The notes beneath the pieces were generated by a model that saw nothing but the letters and a program-made list of their open reading frames with translations, was not told the DNA's origin and did not search any database. From Saprospiraceae bacterium (lineage in GTDB: Bacteria > Bacteroidota > Bacteroidia > Chitinophagales > Saprospiraceae): DNA of 51,876 bases. The stretch is taken from positions 1-51,876 of the forward strand of contig JAHDCJ010000025.1 in NCBI GenBank assembly GCA_020629935.1. The letters are read 5' to 3'. Below are positions 42,897 to 51,555 of the stretch, in pieces (within the stretch, counting starts at the first letter, position 1; every line of letters starts with the position of its first letter). The position numbers were made by a program, and so were the translations under genes.

Positions 42897-43921
42897 TGAA
42901 AGGTGTGTTAGTTATTAATCTGGGTTCTCCAGATTCTTGCGAAGTAAAAGATGTCAAAAAATATTTAGGTGAGTTTTTAATGGACGAGCGAGTTATCGAC
43001 ATGGCCTATTGGAAACGTTTTCTTTTAGTTAAAGGAATCATTTTAAATACACGACCCAAAAAATCGGCTGAAGCCTATAAAAAAATCTGGTGGAAAGAAG
43101 GTTCTCCTTTGGTGGTTTTATCGGAACGATTCACCGAAAAACTGAAAAGTAAAAATGACTTACCCATCGAATTGGCGATGCGTTATGGATCAATGAGTAT
43201 TGAAAAAGGGTTAGCTAATTTAGCAGAAAAGGGATGTAATCAAATTTTTGTGTTACCTATGTATCCTCAATATGCCATGTCTTCTTATGAAACCGTAGTG
43301 GAGCGTGTTAAGGAAGTGCAACAAGCCAATCATAAAGGTATGGGCTTAGATTTTTTACCCGCTTTTTATAATAAAGAAACGTATTTAGATACCTTGGCTA
43401 ATCATATGAAAACCCAGTTGGAAATTCTAGATTATGATCATCTTTTATTTTCATATCATGGAATACCTGAACGACATATTTATAAAACAGATCCTACCAA
43501 AAGCCATTGTAAAATAGATGGAAGTTGTTGTCTAGCAAATAACGAAGAAGCACATAGTAAATGCTATCGACATCAATGTTATTCGGTGACTTATGCCATT
43601 GCCGATCGGTTAAATATCCCTAAAGATAAATATAGTGTTTCATTCCAATCTAGATTATTAAAAGATCCTTGGTTAAAACCATATACCGATTTTGAATTAG
43701 AAAAATTTCCAAAGGAAAACAAGAAAAAACTGGCTGTGGTGGCCCCTGCTTTCGTGACCGATTGTTTAGAAACATTGGAGGAAATTGCGATGGAAGGTAA
43801 GGAAGAATTTATGGAAGCAGGCGGAACAGATTATACCTATATCAAATGTTTAAATGATAGTGAAGCTTGGGTCGATACCGTAAGTGGATGGATTGATCAT
43901 TGGGCGAAAACCGTAAGTTAG
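42896..43921 (+). CDS. hemH: Ferrochelatase
   Basis: HemH inserts Fe2+ into protoporphyrin IX. The 341 residues begin KGVLVINLGSPDSCEVKDVKKYL and include ILNTRPKKSAEAYKKIWW, the catalytic-His segment LLFSYHGIPERH, a cysteine cluster (GSCCLANN, CYRHQC) and VVAPAFVTDCLETLEEIA. The ATG at 42896 overlaps the regulator's stop by 1 bp. Some ferrochelatases use a 2Fe-2S centre, but whether these cysteines do is unknown. Confidence 0.96.
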   Translation: MKGVLVINLGSPDSCEVKDVKKYLGEFLMDERVIDMAYWKRFLLVKGIILNTRPKKSAEAYKKIWWKEGSPLVVLSERFTEKLKSKNDLPIELAMRYGSMSIEKGLANLAEKGCNQIFVLPMYPQYAMSSYETVVERVKEVQQANHKGMGLDFLPAFYNKETYLDTLANHMKTQLEILDYDHLLFSYHGIPERHIYKTDPTKSHCKIDGSCCLANNEEAHSKCYRHQCYSVTYAIADRLNIPKDKYSVSFQSRLLKDPWLKPYTDFELEKFPKENKKKLAVVAPAFVTDCLETLEEIAMEGKEEFMEAGGTDYTYIKCLNDSEAWVDTVSGWIDHWAKTVS

Positions 43922-43925
43922 CATT

Positions 43926-44480
43926 ATGACATATTTATACCTTAAGGCTTTACATATCATATTTATTGTAACTTGGTTTGCAGGTTTATTTTACATCGTC
44001 CGTTTGTTTATTTATTATAAAGAAGCAGAAGAAAAAGAAGGAAGTGCACAAGTAATTTTACAAGATCAATTTCGAATTATGATCCAAAGGCTGTGGTTGA
44101 TTATTACTTGGCCATCGGCAATTTGTGCCACTCTATTTGGTCTTTCTTTACTTCACCTCAATCCCGGTTTGATTCAAATGGAATGGATGTGGATTAAATT
44201 AGGTTTTGTCTCCATCTTATTTTTCTATCATTTTAAATGCCATTTATTTTACAAACAAACCCAGAATAAAACCTTAACTACAAGTTCCTACCATCTCCGA
44301 TTATGGAACGAAGTAGCCACTTTAGTTTTGGTGCCCGTAGTCTTTATTGTTACCCTAAAAAATAGCCTCAGTTGGTTGTGGGGAACCATCGGATTCTTTG
44401 CTTTTGTAATGACTTTGTTTATTGCTATTCGCGGGTATAAAAAGTTTAGGGAAGGGAGCAAAAAACCTGTTTCAAAGTAA
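43926..44480 (+). CDS. hemJ: HemJ-type protoporphyrinogen IX oxidase
   Basis: The 184-residue protein has four or five transmembrane helices. Its N terminus LKALHIIFIVTWFAGLFYI with RLFIYY carries His10 and the Lys/Arg positions typical of HemJ. It oxidises protoporphyrinogen IX to protoporphyrin IX, the step before HemH. It starts 4 bp after hemH, and no hemG or hemY occurs here, so this is the expected enzyme for the step. Confidence 0.92.
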   Translation: MTYLYLKALHIIFIVTWFAGLFYIVRLFIYYKEAEEKEGSAQVILQDQFRIMIQRLWLIITWPSAICATLFGLSLLHLNPGLIQMEWMWIKLGFVSILFFYHFKCHLFYKQTQNKTLTTSSYHLRLWNEVATLVLVPVVFIVTLKNSLSWLWGTIGFFAFVMTLFIAIRGYKKFREGSKKPVSK

Positions 44481-44753
44481 TTAATATTTCTTATGACAAG
44501 TTGGACAACTGAATTGATCGCCATCTTTTTTTAGTTGAATTCCAGATACATGTGTTTCTACAAATTGTTGAACGAAAGCTTTTCGATGTTGCTTATCATG
44601 GTTAATGTTTGATTTGGTTTGATCTTCTACAAAGTCAACAAATTTATTGTCGTATTCCTGTTTTCCCCAACAGTTTGGACAAGCTCCTGCTTCTATTAAT
44701 TCTTGATCATTGACTGCATTCTTTCCTCCGAATAATTTACTAAATAATCCCAT
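44481..44753 (-). CDS. Small zinc-ribbon-like protein
   Basis: A 90-residue protein with two CxxC pairs, ACPNCWGK (about 24-31) and SCPTCHKKY at the C terminus, likely a zinc ribbon with a charged helical insert between. The N terminus MGLFSKLFGGKN is a common amphipathic start. Its stop codon abuts the hemJ stop with no spacer. Function unknown. Confidence 0.75.
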   Translation of the reverse strand: MGLFSKLFGGKNAVNDQELIEAGACPNCWGKQEYDNKFVDFVEDQTKSNINHDKQHRKAFVQQFVETHVSGIQLKKDGDQFSCPTCHKKY

Positions 44754-44866
44754 GTTGTTTTTTCTTTTGTAATTAAATTAGATCTAAGGTAATGAATACT
44801 TAAAGTAATTGTTGTCTTTAAAATGACAAACGAAAGCCTTCTTAAATGCAATGTTCAATGAATATT

Positions 44867-46432
44867 TTAAGAACTACATGATAGCATCGAACAGCCTACT
44901 TTATGCCTTGCCCATTCGGGGCGTTTTGCAAACCATTTTTCCATTTCTGGTTGTTCGTCATATGGTTTTTTGAGTAGCTCGTATAAGGTCTCTATAAGCG
45001 TATAATCTCCTTTGTCGGCTGCATCAATGGCCAATTGTGCCATGTAATTTCGCAATACATATTTGGGGTTGACAAGATTCATTTTATCTTTTCGAAGCGT
45101 AGACGCTATTCCTTCCTCTTGAATTCTTTCTCTATATTTTTCCAACCAATTGATCCACGTTGCTCTAACCTCTGCGTTTAAATCATTGATATGATAAAAG
45201 GCAGGCTGCAATTTTTCTAGGGCTTCTTTAGGCTGATCTTTTCCATCAATGCTAGCCAAGAGTCGAAAGAAAATAGTCATGTCTGTTTCGATCAATGCCA
45301 AGGTGTTTTCTAGTGATTCGATGTAGAGGCCATCATTTTCTTTTTCGGTAAAAAAGCCTAATTTATTTCGCATCATTTTTATTTTCGCTTGCATTAGTCG
45401 AGGCCGATAACTTGCCAAGGCATCTTCTAAAGGTTTGGCTTCTTCAACTAAGAGAAATAATGCGTTGGCAAGTTGGTATAAATTCCAAAGAGCAATCATG
45501 GGCTGGTTGCCAAAGCGATATCTTTTTTGTTGACGGTCGGTGGTGTTGGGTGTCCAATCTCGGTCATAACCTTCCAACCAACCATAAGGCCCATAGTCAA
45601 TGGTTAAGCCTAAGATAGACATATTGTCGGTGTTCATTACTCCATGTACAAAACCGACACGTTGCCATTCGACCACCATCTTTAGGGTACGATCCATTAC
45701 TGCATGGAAAAAATCTAGGTATCGGTTTTTGGTATTATTTTTTATTTCGGGGAAAAAATGGCGGATCGTATAATCACAAAGTTTTTCTAGGTTCTTTTTG
45801 TCTTTTCTACTAGCAAAGATTTGAAAATTTCCAAAGCGAATAAAAGAAGGGGAAACACGACAAACGATAGCTCCTTTTTCGTAGGCTGATCTTCCATCGT
45901 ACATCATATCTCTTAACACTTCATCTCCAGATAAACAAAGAGATAATGATCGGGTAGTGGGAACACCTAAATGATGCATCGCCTCACTACATAAATGTTC
46001 TCTTATGGAAGATCTCAAAACCGCTAAACCATCTGCTCTTCTAGAATAGGGGGTTTCTCCCGCGCCTTTTAATTGTAAAGCCCAACGTTGGTTATTATTT
46101 AATACTTCCATTAAATTGATGGCTCGGCCATCGCCTAATTGTCCTGCCCAATGACCAAATTGATGGCCGCCATAACACATAGCAAAAGGCTGACTGCCTT
46201 CCTGGGTTTTAGCTCCAGTAAATACTTCAATAAAATCTTTGGAGGTCCAATCTTTTTCAGAAAGACCAAGCAGTTGAGCCACTTCTTTTGATACGTGAAC
46301 CAAAGAAGGTTGACTAGGTGTTTTGGGTGTTACATAAGAAAAGCAAGCTTCGAATACTTGTCGAGGTACATTATTATTATTGGGGTCCGCAGGTAATTCT
46401 TTGTTAAATGTATCGTTGATGTTAAGCTTCAT
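44867..46432 (-). CDS. selO: SelO/YdiU protein adenylyltransferase
   Basis: SelO is a pseudokinase-fold enzyme that transfers AMP to protein hydroxyls. The 521 residues show YGGHQFGHWAGQLGDGRA, LQLKGAGETPYSRRADG, HGVMNTDNMSILGLTIDYGP and a C terminus GCSMLSCSS. Eukaryotic SelO has selenocysteine near this end; here two Cys occupy the region, as in most bacteria. It stands alone with an upstream gap. Confidence 0.95.
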   Translation of the reverse strand: MKLNINDTFNKELPADPNNNNVPRQVFEACFSYVTPKTPSQPSLVHVSKEVAQLLGLSEKDWTSKDFIEVFTGAKTQEGSQPFAMCYGGHQFGHWAGQLGDGRAINLMEVLNNNQRWALQLKGAGETPYSRRADGLAVLRSSIREHLCSEAMHHLGVPTTRSLSLCLSGDEVLRDMMYDGRSAYEKGAIVCRVSPSFIRFGNFQIFASRKDKKNLEKLCDYTIRHFFPEIKNNTKNRYLDFFHAVMDRTLKMVVEWQRVGFVHGVMNTDNMSILGLTIDYGPYGWLEGYDRDWTPNTTDRQQKRYRFGNQPMIALWNLYQLANALFLLVEEAKPLEDALASYRPRLMQAKIKMMRNKLGFFTEKENDGLYIESLENTLALIETDMTIFFRLLASIDGKDQPKEALEKLQPAFYHINDLNAEVRATWINWLEKYRERIQEEGIASTLRKDKMNLVNPKYVLRNYMAQLAIDAADKGDYTLIETLYELLKKPYDEQPEMEKWFAKRPEWARHKVGCSMLSCSS

Positions 46433-46537
46433 ACTTTGGGTTTAGTTTCTGGTTAAAGATACTAAAAAAGTGTTGGAGCAAATAATGGACTTGAGATGTA
46501 GGAATTGATCTTTGCTTAGATTTGAAAGTTGTAAAAT

Positions 46538-46580
46538 AAAAAAACGGAATACCTAGGGTTTATAGGTATTCCGTTTTTTC
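46538..46580 (-). terminator. Terminator of the tail-collar gene
   Basis: ACGGAATACCTA and TAGGTATTCCGT form a perfect stem with A/T tails that give a T-run on either strand. It lies just past the stop of the minus-strand tail-collar gene. Confidence 0.9.
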
Positions 46581-46593
46581 GAATATTACATGC

Positions 46594-47130
46594 TTAACTA
46601 CGTGAAGGATAAGTTCCTTCTAAGGCAATGATGTAATTAAGTGCGAGATAAGGTTGCATATTATTATGCGAGCTATTACCTCCAGTGTGTCCTGTAGTAA
46701 TATTTTTGACGGAGTTCGCATTCAGTACTGCGTCTGGTGTTTGATCAGAATAAATTTCACTAGACCCTAATACGTTACCTTCCACATCTTCAGAATCAGC
46801 GGAGCCACTATTACCATGTAATTCTGCACTACCACCAATGTGATGATGTGAAGGAATTTCATTAACGGTAAGTGTTACGTTTTCTTGGCCACTTTTTTGA
46901 CCTAAAGGACGCGGGGTTAATCCAGGGCCGTGACCTGCATGAATAGGCACTCGACCTCTTAATGATGGTAAACCAAAAGTTGTTCGCCCGTCACCACCAT
47001 AAGTAGTTCCTAAAATAGAAAATAAGGCAGAGTTGCTATTAATGTCCATGAGCTGCCCATCGCAAAGTGCCCAACCACGAGGGGCAAAATTTCCAGCAAA
47101 TAAAATAATTTGACCAATAAATGGATCCAT
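46594..47130 (-). CDS. Tail-collar (microcystin-dependent-type) protein
   Basis: The 178-residue protein has the collar domain start FAPRGWALCDGQLMDINSN, then LFSILGTTYGGDGRTTFGLPSLRGRVP, the usual signature, and ends HNNMQPYLALNYIIAL. Such proteins are found as phage tail-fibre parts and also as free-standing exported or contractile-system components in Bacteroidota. No phage gene is near and there is no signal peptide, so prophage origin is not supported. Confidence 0.87.
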   Translation of the reverse strand: MDPFIGQIILFAGNFAPRGWALCDGQLMDINSNSALFSILGTTYGGDGRTTFGLPSLRGRVPIHAGHGPGLTPRPLGQKSGQENVTLTVNEIPSHHHIGGSAELHGNSGSADSEDVEGNVLGSSEIYSDQTPDAVLNANSVKNITTGHTGGNSSHNNMQPYLALNYIIALEGTYPSRS

Positions 47131-47155
47131 AGTTATACGTTTTTTTGAGGTGATC

Positions 47156-47163
47156 CAAAATTA
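47156..47163 (-). promoter_or_regulatory. -7 box of the tail-collar gene
   Basis: TAATTTTG on minus matches TAnnTTTG exactly and predicts a start about 19 nt before the ATG at 47130. There is no TTG at the expected -33 distance. Confidence 0.45.
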
Positions 47164-47405
47164 AATTGAAAAGGATGACTATTTCATTTTTTCAATTAAT
47201 TTTTGGGTTTAATAGGATCAAATTAAGTAATTTTTTTATTTTCTATGATTGATTGGGAATTATGAAGTGACATATTATTTTTATTTATAATGTCAAATTA
47301 TGCACTTTTTAATTGATTGTTATATAGCTTTTTATAGATGTGTTAAAATAGTTATTTTTATATTTTATGTCGCTGTGAGTGACAGAGATTGTTGTTAGAT
47401 GCAAT

Positions 47406-47449
47406 AAAAAAATGTCTAGGTATAGTGACTATATTTAGGCACTTTTTTA
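47406..47449 (+). terminator. Orphan plus-strand intrinsic terminator
   Basis: TGTCTAGGTATA (47413-47424) pairs with TATATTTAGGCA (47430-47441) over a GTGAC loop. Three G-T pairs form wobbles only if the RNA is read on plus; on minus they become mismatches. A T-run at 47443-47448 follows. No plus-strand gene lies upstream within 2.9 kb. Confidence 0.65.
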
Positions 47450-47642
47450 TTAAAGGTATGTTTTTAGTTTTTTTCTTCCCAATCTGATTTATTGGAAGAA
47501 AAGTTGATTTGTTCATTAGCCTATGTTAGGAATTTTTCTTTACCTAACTAGACCTAAGGCCATGTTTCTTGCGCCTATGATTTGAATGACACTTCCATTG
47601 TTAAGGACTTCTAGCTAAGCCAAAGGAGTAAAAAATGAATTG

Positions 47643-47786
47643 ATGATTTCATATTTCGAAAACGAAGAAAATGAAAAAATGTGGTGGCCATCTCTAATAG
47701 GAATGATACTTAGACTTTCTTTTAGTCTTATTTTTTATCTTGGAAATACTTCATTACATTGCAAAAGGCAAATCAGATATCTATGA
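47643..47786 (+). CDS. 47-residue protein coupled to a lipoprotein gene
   Basis: The frame begins MISYFENEENEKMWWPSLIG, continues as a hydrophobic helix (MILRLSFSLIFYLG) and ends HCKRQIRYL. Its TGA overlaps the ATG of the lipoprotein gene (ATGA at 47783-47786), the pattern of translational coupling. It starts on the TGATG that ends a two-codon frame behind AAAGGAG (47622-47628). The function is unknown, and chance cannot be excluded for such a short frame. Confidence 0.45.
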   Translation: MISYFENEENEKMWWPSLIGMILRLSFSLIFYLGNTSLHCKRQIRYL

Positions 47787-48298
47787 AATATTTTGTGGTC
47801 TTATTATTGGGTTCCGTCTTTTTTTTCTCTTCTTGTTTTTCCGCTAGAAAAGCAGGAAAAATAGCAGACTTGAAAGTAGATGCGAAAGAATTTTCTTTTG
47901 GTATAATACGTGCCTACTTTGAGGAAGATTGTGATCGGGTGTATAAATCATTTAGTGATTCTATTATCTTGATGGACGGAGACGGGATATTTTCAATAGA
48001 GGGGATGGAAGATAAAATTTGTGAATCGGTAAAAAGTGCAGTTAGAGATAATTCTAAAACGATTGTCGATTATTTAGCGATGTATCAAATCAAGATGTAC
48101 ACTCCCTTAGAGTTGGAAACTGAATTGGAAGCGCAATTACCCGATTATTATATTCCAGATCCTAGCGATGTTTTTTATGTGGGAGGCGCATTGAAGCCTG
48201 AAGAAGCATTAGGGCCTAATTTTATTTGGGATGACATGTTCGTGTTTATGGTTCGTAGAGAGGGGAGCGTTTGGAAAATTAAAGGAGTGAGTGGGTAA
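47783..48298 (+). CDS. Predicted lipoprotein of unknown function
   Basis: A 171-residue protein with a lipoprotein signal (MKYFVVLLLGSVFFFSSC, Cys18). The mature part is acidic with helices and a C-terminal strand (FVFMVRREGSVWKIKGVSG), a pattern like small NTF2-type folds, although no family is recognised. The ATG at 47783 is preferred to an in-frame TTG at 47759 because it starts the signal peptide. The LRR gene follows 27 bp on. Confidence 0.72.
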   Translation: MKYFVVLLLGSVFFFSSCFSARKAGKIADLKVDAKEFSFGIIRAYFEEDCDRVYKSFSDSIILMDGDGIFSIEGMEDKICESVKSAVRDNSKTIVDYLAMYQIKMYTPLELETELEAQLPDYYIPDPSDVFYVGGALKPEEALGPNFIWDDMFVFMVRREGSVWKIKGVSG

Positions 48299-48325
48299 CA
48301 TTTTAAATAAATAATCAATTGTTTT

Positions 48326-49891
48326 ATGTCTACGTTTTCAGATCAAGAAATAAAAAATTTATCTCATTTATTATTGAGTGTAGATGATTCTAATGCGGAA
48401 ATTGCTTTTGAAATTATAGGAAGTAACGAAGTAGGGGAGGAATTGGTAAGTGAATTATTTGCCATTTATAAATTATCTAAAAGCCGGGTACATCAAAATA
48501 AGGCTGCTCAATTGTTAAGACAATTAGAAGATGAAACGCTCAATCATGCCATGCAACGGAAATCATATTTAGATGGTCATTCTTCTCGGAGTAAAATTAA
48601 AAGCTACTGTGAAGGTACGCCGCTTGATCCAATGAAATTGGCTTTAGCATTATATAATAAATTTGGAAAAGGACTTCAATATTTGATTTCTGAATTAGAT
48701 AGTGAAGATCTTTCGTCGCTACTTAAAAAATTTATGGAAGGCCCTTATGAATTTAAGATGCAAAGAAAAGGAATTACTAAAATTCCTAAAGAACTTTTCG
48801 AATTTGTTGATCTTGAAAAAATTAATATTGAAAGCAATCAAGTAAAAACACTTCCACAAGGAATTACCAAACTGAAAAACTTGAAGGCTTTGGATTTAAG
48901 TCGAAATAAAATAAAAAAAATTCCTAAACAAATTGACAAACTTAAAAAACTAGAATACCTCGATATTTCAAGAAATGATCTGAGAGAGCTGCCTGAGAGC
49001 TTAGTCAATTGTACAAAACTTAAATTTTTAGATTTAAGTCATAGTCGATTTAATGAAACTTTTCCAAGCTTCATTTTTGATTTAGCCAATCTTGAATCCC
49101 TTAATATTAGTTGGATTACAGGAGGTCGTTATTTGGATATGCCTGAAGGAATATCTAAGTTGAAGAAGTTAACTTATTTGGAAGTATCGAGTTCTAACAC
49201 TACCGCTTTACTTCAAGGACTTCCGCGATTTACGAGTGTAACAGGAACAGCTGAAAATCCAATTGATACACATCCTTTAGCTTTGGCAAGACGGGCATAT
49301 AAACAAAACAAAGAAGCTTTAGAATATTTGTTTGCTCATGCCACATCTGAGGAAATTAAAAAGATATTAAATGACTTGGTGAGTGAGGAGAAATTGGTCT
49401 TTGATACTCCAATTATGTTGGGTGCATTGCCCAAAGAACTTGAAGGGTATTCGATAAAAGAATTACGTATTGAAGGTCGGTATTCTAAATTGGACAATTC
49501 CTTTTGGGATTCAATTACTCAACTAAAAGATTTGGAAATATTAGTGATCGGTGATGATGTGCGTCATTTTGATAGTTGGGAAAATGCGATGCCAGTAACT
49601 TTAACTCAATTAGATAAATTGCGGATTTTTAAATCTCATAATTATGGGTTTACAAAAATTCATCCAGACATTGGCAATTTAAAAAATATGGAGGAAATGA
49701 TTATTGGCCTACATCGGGTTGATGTCGAACTTCCTGAAGAAATTAAGCAGCTTAAAAAGCTAAAAAAACTTCATGTCAAGATTATCATGTTGGCGCATAT
49801 GGAAGATGAACAAGAGGCGAAATTGTTGTCAGATATTGGGGCGAAATATCAAGCTTGGTTGCCGAATTGTGAGGTAACGTGTACAAGATAA
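48326..49891 (+). CDS. Leucine-rich repeat protein with duplicated module
   Basis: The 521-residue protein lacks a signal peptide. Typical LRRs (LKNLKALDLSRNKIKKIP, LKKLEYLDISRNDLRELP) fill about residues 160-280 and a second set about 375-505. Each set is preceded by a similar helical segment: about 101-160 (MKLALALYNKFGKGLQYLIS to IPKEL) and about 313-372 (LALARRAYKQNKEALEYLFA to LPKEL), showing internal duplication. It is likely a cytoplasmic binding protein and probably shares a transcript with the lipoprotein gene before it. Confidence 0.85.
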   Translation: MSTFSDQEIKNLSHLLLSVDDSNAEIAFEIIGSNEVGEELVSELFAIYKLSKSRVHQNKAAQLLRQLEDETLNHAMQRKSYLDGHSSRSKIKSYCEGTPLDPMKLALALYNKFGKGLQYLISELDSEDLSSLLKKFMEGPYEFKMQRKGITKIPKELFEFVDLEKINIESNQVKTLPQGITKLKNLKALDLSRNKIKKIPKQIDKLKKLEYLDISRNDLRELPESLVNCTKLKFLDLSHSRFNETFPSFIFDLANLESLNISWITGGRYLDMPEGISKLKKLTYLEVSSSNTTALLQGLPRFTSVTGTAENPIDTHPLALARRAYKQNKEALEYLFAHATSEEIKKILNDLVSEEKLVFDTPIMLGALPKELEGYSIKELRIEGRYSKLDNSFWDSITQLKDLEILVIGDDVRHFDSWENAMPVTLTQLDKLRIFKSHNYGFTKIHPDIGNLKNMEEMIIGLHRVDVELPEEIKQLKKLKKLHVKIIMLAHMEDEQEAKLLSDIGAKYQAWLPNCEVTCTR

Positions 49892-49897
49892 AATAAA

Positions 49898-49941
49898 AAA
49901 GATATACAGCGACATGAAGAATCACATTGCTGTATATCTTT
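49898..49941. terminator. Bidirectional terminator between convergent genes
   Basis: AAAGATATACAGC (49898-49910) pairs with GCTGTATATCTTT (49929-49941) over an 18-nt loop. It serves the LRR gene on plus and the DUF2490 gene on minus. Confidence 0.85.
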
Positions 49942-49951
49942 GATTAAAACA

Positions 49952-50650
49952 TTAAAACGTTTGATGCACACTCATTTGCATTTGATTTTTTGTCCAATTG
50001 TCAGTGGTTTGATTCATAAACCCGAGTTGTACTTTAAGTCCTTTTTTGATGATATAACCTAAAGCAGTATACAATCGATTTCTATCAAACACCTCTACGG
50101 TATTTCCGTTTCCAGTTTTTCGTTGGCCGTTAATAAACAATTCATTATACAATGCGAGATAAACCGTGTTTTTCTCCATTGCCGCTTTGTTTAAAGCTAC
50201 ATTGACAAAAAGATTATATCGGTATCGAGTTCTAAAATTTTGATTTTCTACGAATCGTTGTTCGTATCGAAATCGATGATTGGTGTAAAAACGATTACCA
50301 AATTGTACAGGGAATAGGGCTTCCTGATAAATTCGACTTTCTTGGCTTTTTGATTTGCTCGAGCCAAATTGACCTGTAGTAATATTTCCATAACCTAAGG
50401 TAAATTTAATATTCGCTTTTTTAGGTTTATAAGTTACCCCTCCTCGAACGAGGAGTTGTTCTAGATCACCAATGAGGTTCCAGTTTCGATATTGTAAGTC
50501 ACCTTGTACACCCCAAGGACTTTCTTTAAAGGTGGTGTTTACAAAGTACATATACCATCCACCTAATTTTTTTTGATTAAATTGAGCTTCTCCGTTTTTG
50601 GGAAACAATGCGGCGATAATAAAGACAGATAAGAATAGAATTTTTTTCAT
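49952..50650 (-). CDS. DUF2490 outer-membrane barrel protein
   Basis: A 232-residue protein with a signal peptide ending NGEAQ, then GGWYMYFVNTTFKESPWGVQGDLQYRNWN, the DUF2490 opening. Alternating amphipathic strands run to a terminal Phe (MSVHQTF). The fold is a predicted outer-membrane beta-barrel of unknown role. It is convergent with the LRR gene over a shared hairpin. Confidence 0.87.
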   Translation of the reverse strand: MKKILFLSVFIIAALFPKNGEAQFNQKKLGGWYMYFVNTTFKESPWGVQGDLQYRNWNLIGDLEQLLVRGGVTYKPKKANIKFTLGYGNITTGQFGSSKSKSQESRIYQEALFPVQFGNRFYTNHRFRYEQRFVENQNFRTRYRYNLFVNVALNKAAMEKNTVYLALYNELFINGQRKTGNGNTVEVFDRNRLYTALGYIIKKGLKVQLGFMNQTTDNWTKNQMQMSVHQTF

Positions 50651-50787
50651 TTCAATTAATTTTGCCAGTTTCTAATTTTTAAAAGAAGTTGTTTTAAATA
50701 AAAGAGGATCATTTTAATAAAGTGAGTTAACAATCCATTTTTATTTTTGTTTGGCGAAAGTATTATTTTTTCTCAAATTTAGTCCTC

Positions 50788-51513
50788 TTACCATCTTTTT
50801 TTCAAGGCCCCCAATACGGTTAGAGAAATATTTTTAAAGGTATAGGGTATGACTACTGCAATGCCTTCTCCTGTTAAGAAATTAATATCATGTGCTAGGA
50901 AGAATTGGATATTCGGTTTTTTTGATTGGTAAATTTGGTCAATTTGTGCTTTGGAATAGATTGGGGCAACGCCTGTAGTTATTTTTAAAACTTGTTTGGT
51001 TTGAACTAGATTATAATTATTTAATTCGGCATACTTTTTTATGAGTGCTGTGGTTTTAGGAGTTAGTGGAGTATCAAATCTAGGGAATACTATTTTGCAA
51101 GCACTGGCTACTCCATGATAAGAAATAGGATTCACCATGTTGGATACCCAATATCCTCCTTTTCGTAAAGCGACCATTCCAAAGGCTTTAAATTGGGCGA
51201 TAAATGTTTCTGTGAAAAATGAATTTCCTTGGTAGGCTGGACTTACTGCAAATCTGGAATTATAGAGATATTCTTTTTTGTTATTGATGCTTACGATTTG
51301 ATAATATCCACAGAAGAAAGCAATTAATTTCCCTTCTTTATTTTGAGTGAAAAAATGGCGGAAGGTTTCTATTTTTTCATCAAAAAAATAAGTTTCAGAA
51401 TGTATTCGTTCTAACTTTGGCGCAACTTCTCGAAGGAGATTAAACACATTGGCCTTCCATTTTTCTTGCTCTTCTGTGCTTAAACTATTAAAATGTAATC
51501 GTTTGAATTTCAT
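50788..51513 (-). CDS. GNAT-like protein of unknown function
   Basis: The 241-residue soluble protein contains YNSRFAVSPAYQGNSFFTETFI, which resembles the acetyl-CoA-binding motif A of GNAT acyltransferases (V.P.YQG.G), although the second Gly of QGxG is replaced. No close family is recognised, so acyltransferase activity is unproven. It ends 137 bp before the DUF2490 start on the same strand. Confidence 0.6.
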   Translation of the reverse strand: MKFKRLHFNSLSTEEQEKWKANVFNLLREVAPKLERIHSETYFFDEKIETFRHFFTQNKEGKLIAFFCGYYQIVSINNKKEYLYNSRFAVSPAYQGNSFFTETFIAQFKAFGMVALRKGGYWVSNMVNPISYHGVASACKIVFPRFDTPLTPKTTALIKKYAELNNYNLVQTKQVLKITTGVAPIYSKAQIDQIYQSKKPNIQFFLAHDINFLTGEGIAVVIPYTFKNISLTVLGALKKRW

Positions 51514-51555
51514 CTTTTGTTTTATTTTGGGGAATCAAACAAATTAGATTTTTCT

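Larger units (their letters stand above)
47131..47642. other. 512-bp gap with an orphan plus-strand terminator
   Basis: A/T-rich. It holds a minus-strand -7 box (47156-47163), an AATTGAAAA/TTTTTCAATT stem just beyond it, the plus-strand terminator at 47406-47449, and an AAAGGAG sequence at 47622-47628 ahead of the small ORF. No protein-coding frame longer than a dozen codons was found before 47643. Confidence 0.5.

Noticed and set aside
46594-47130. Prophage remnant
   Set aside because: One collar-domain protein with its own promoter box and terminator, and no integrase, capsid or lysis genes anywhere in the window.
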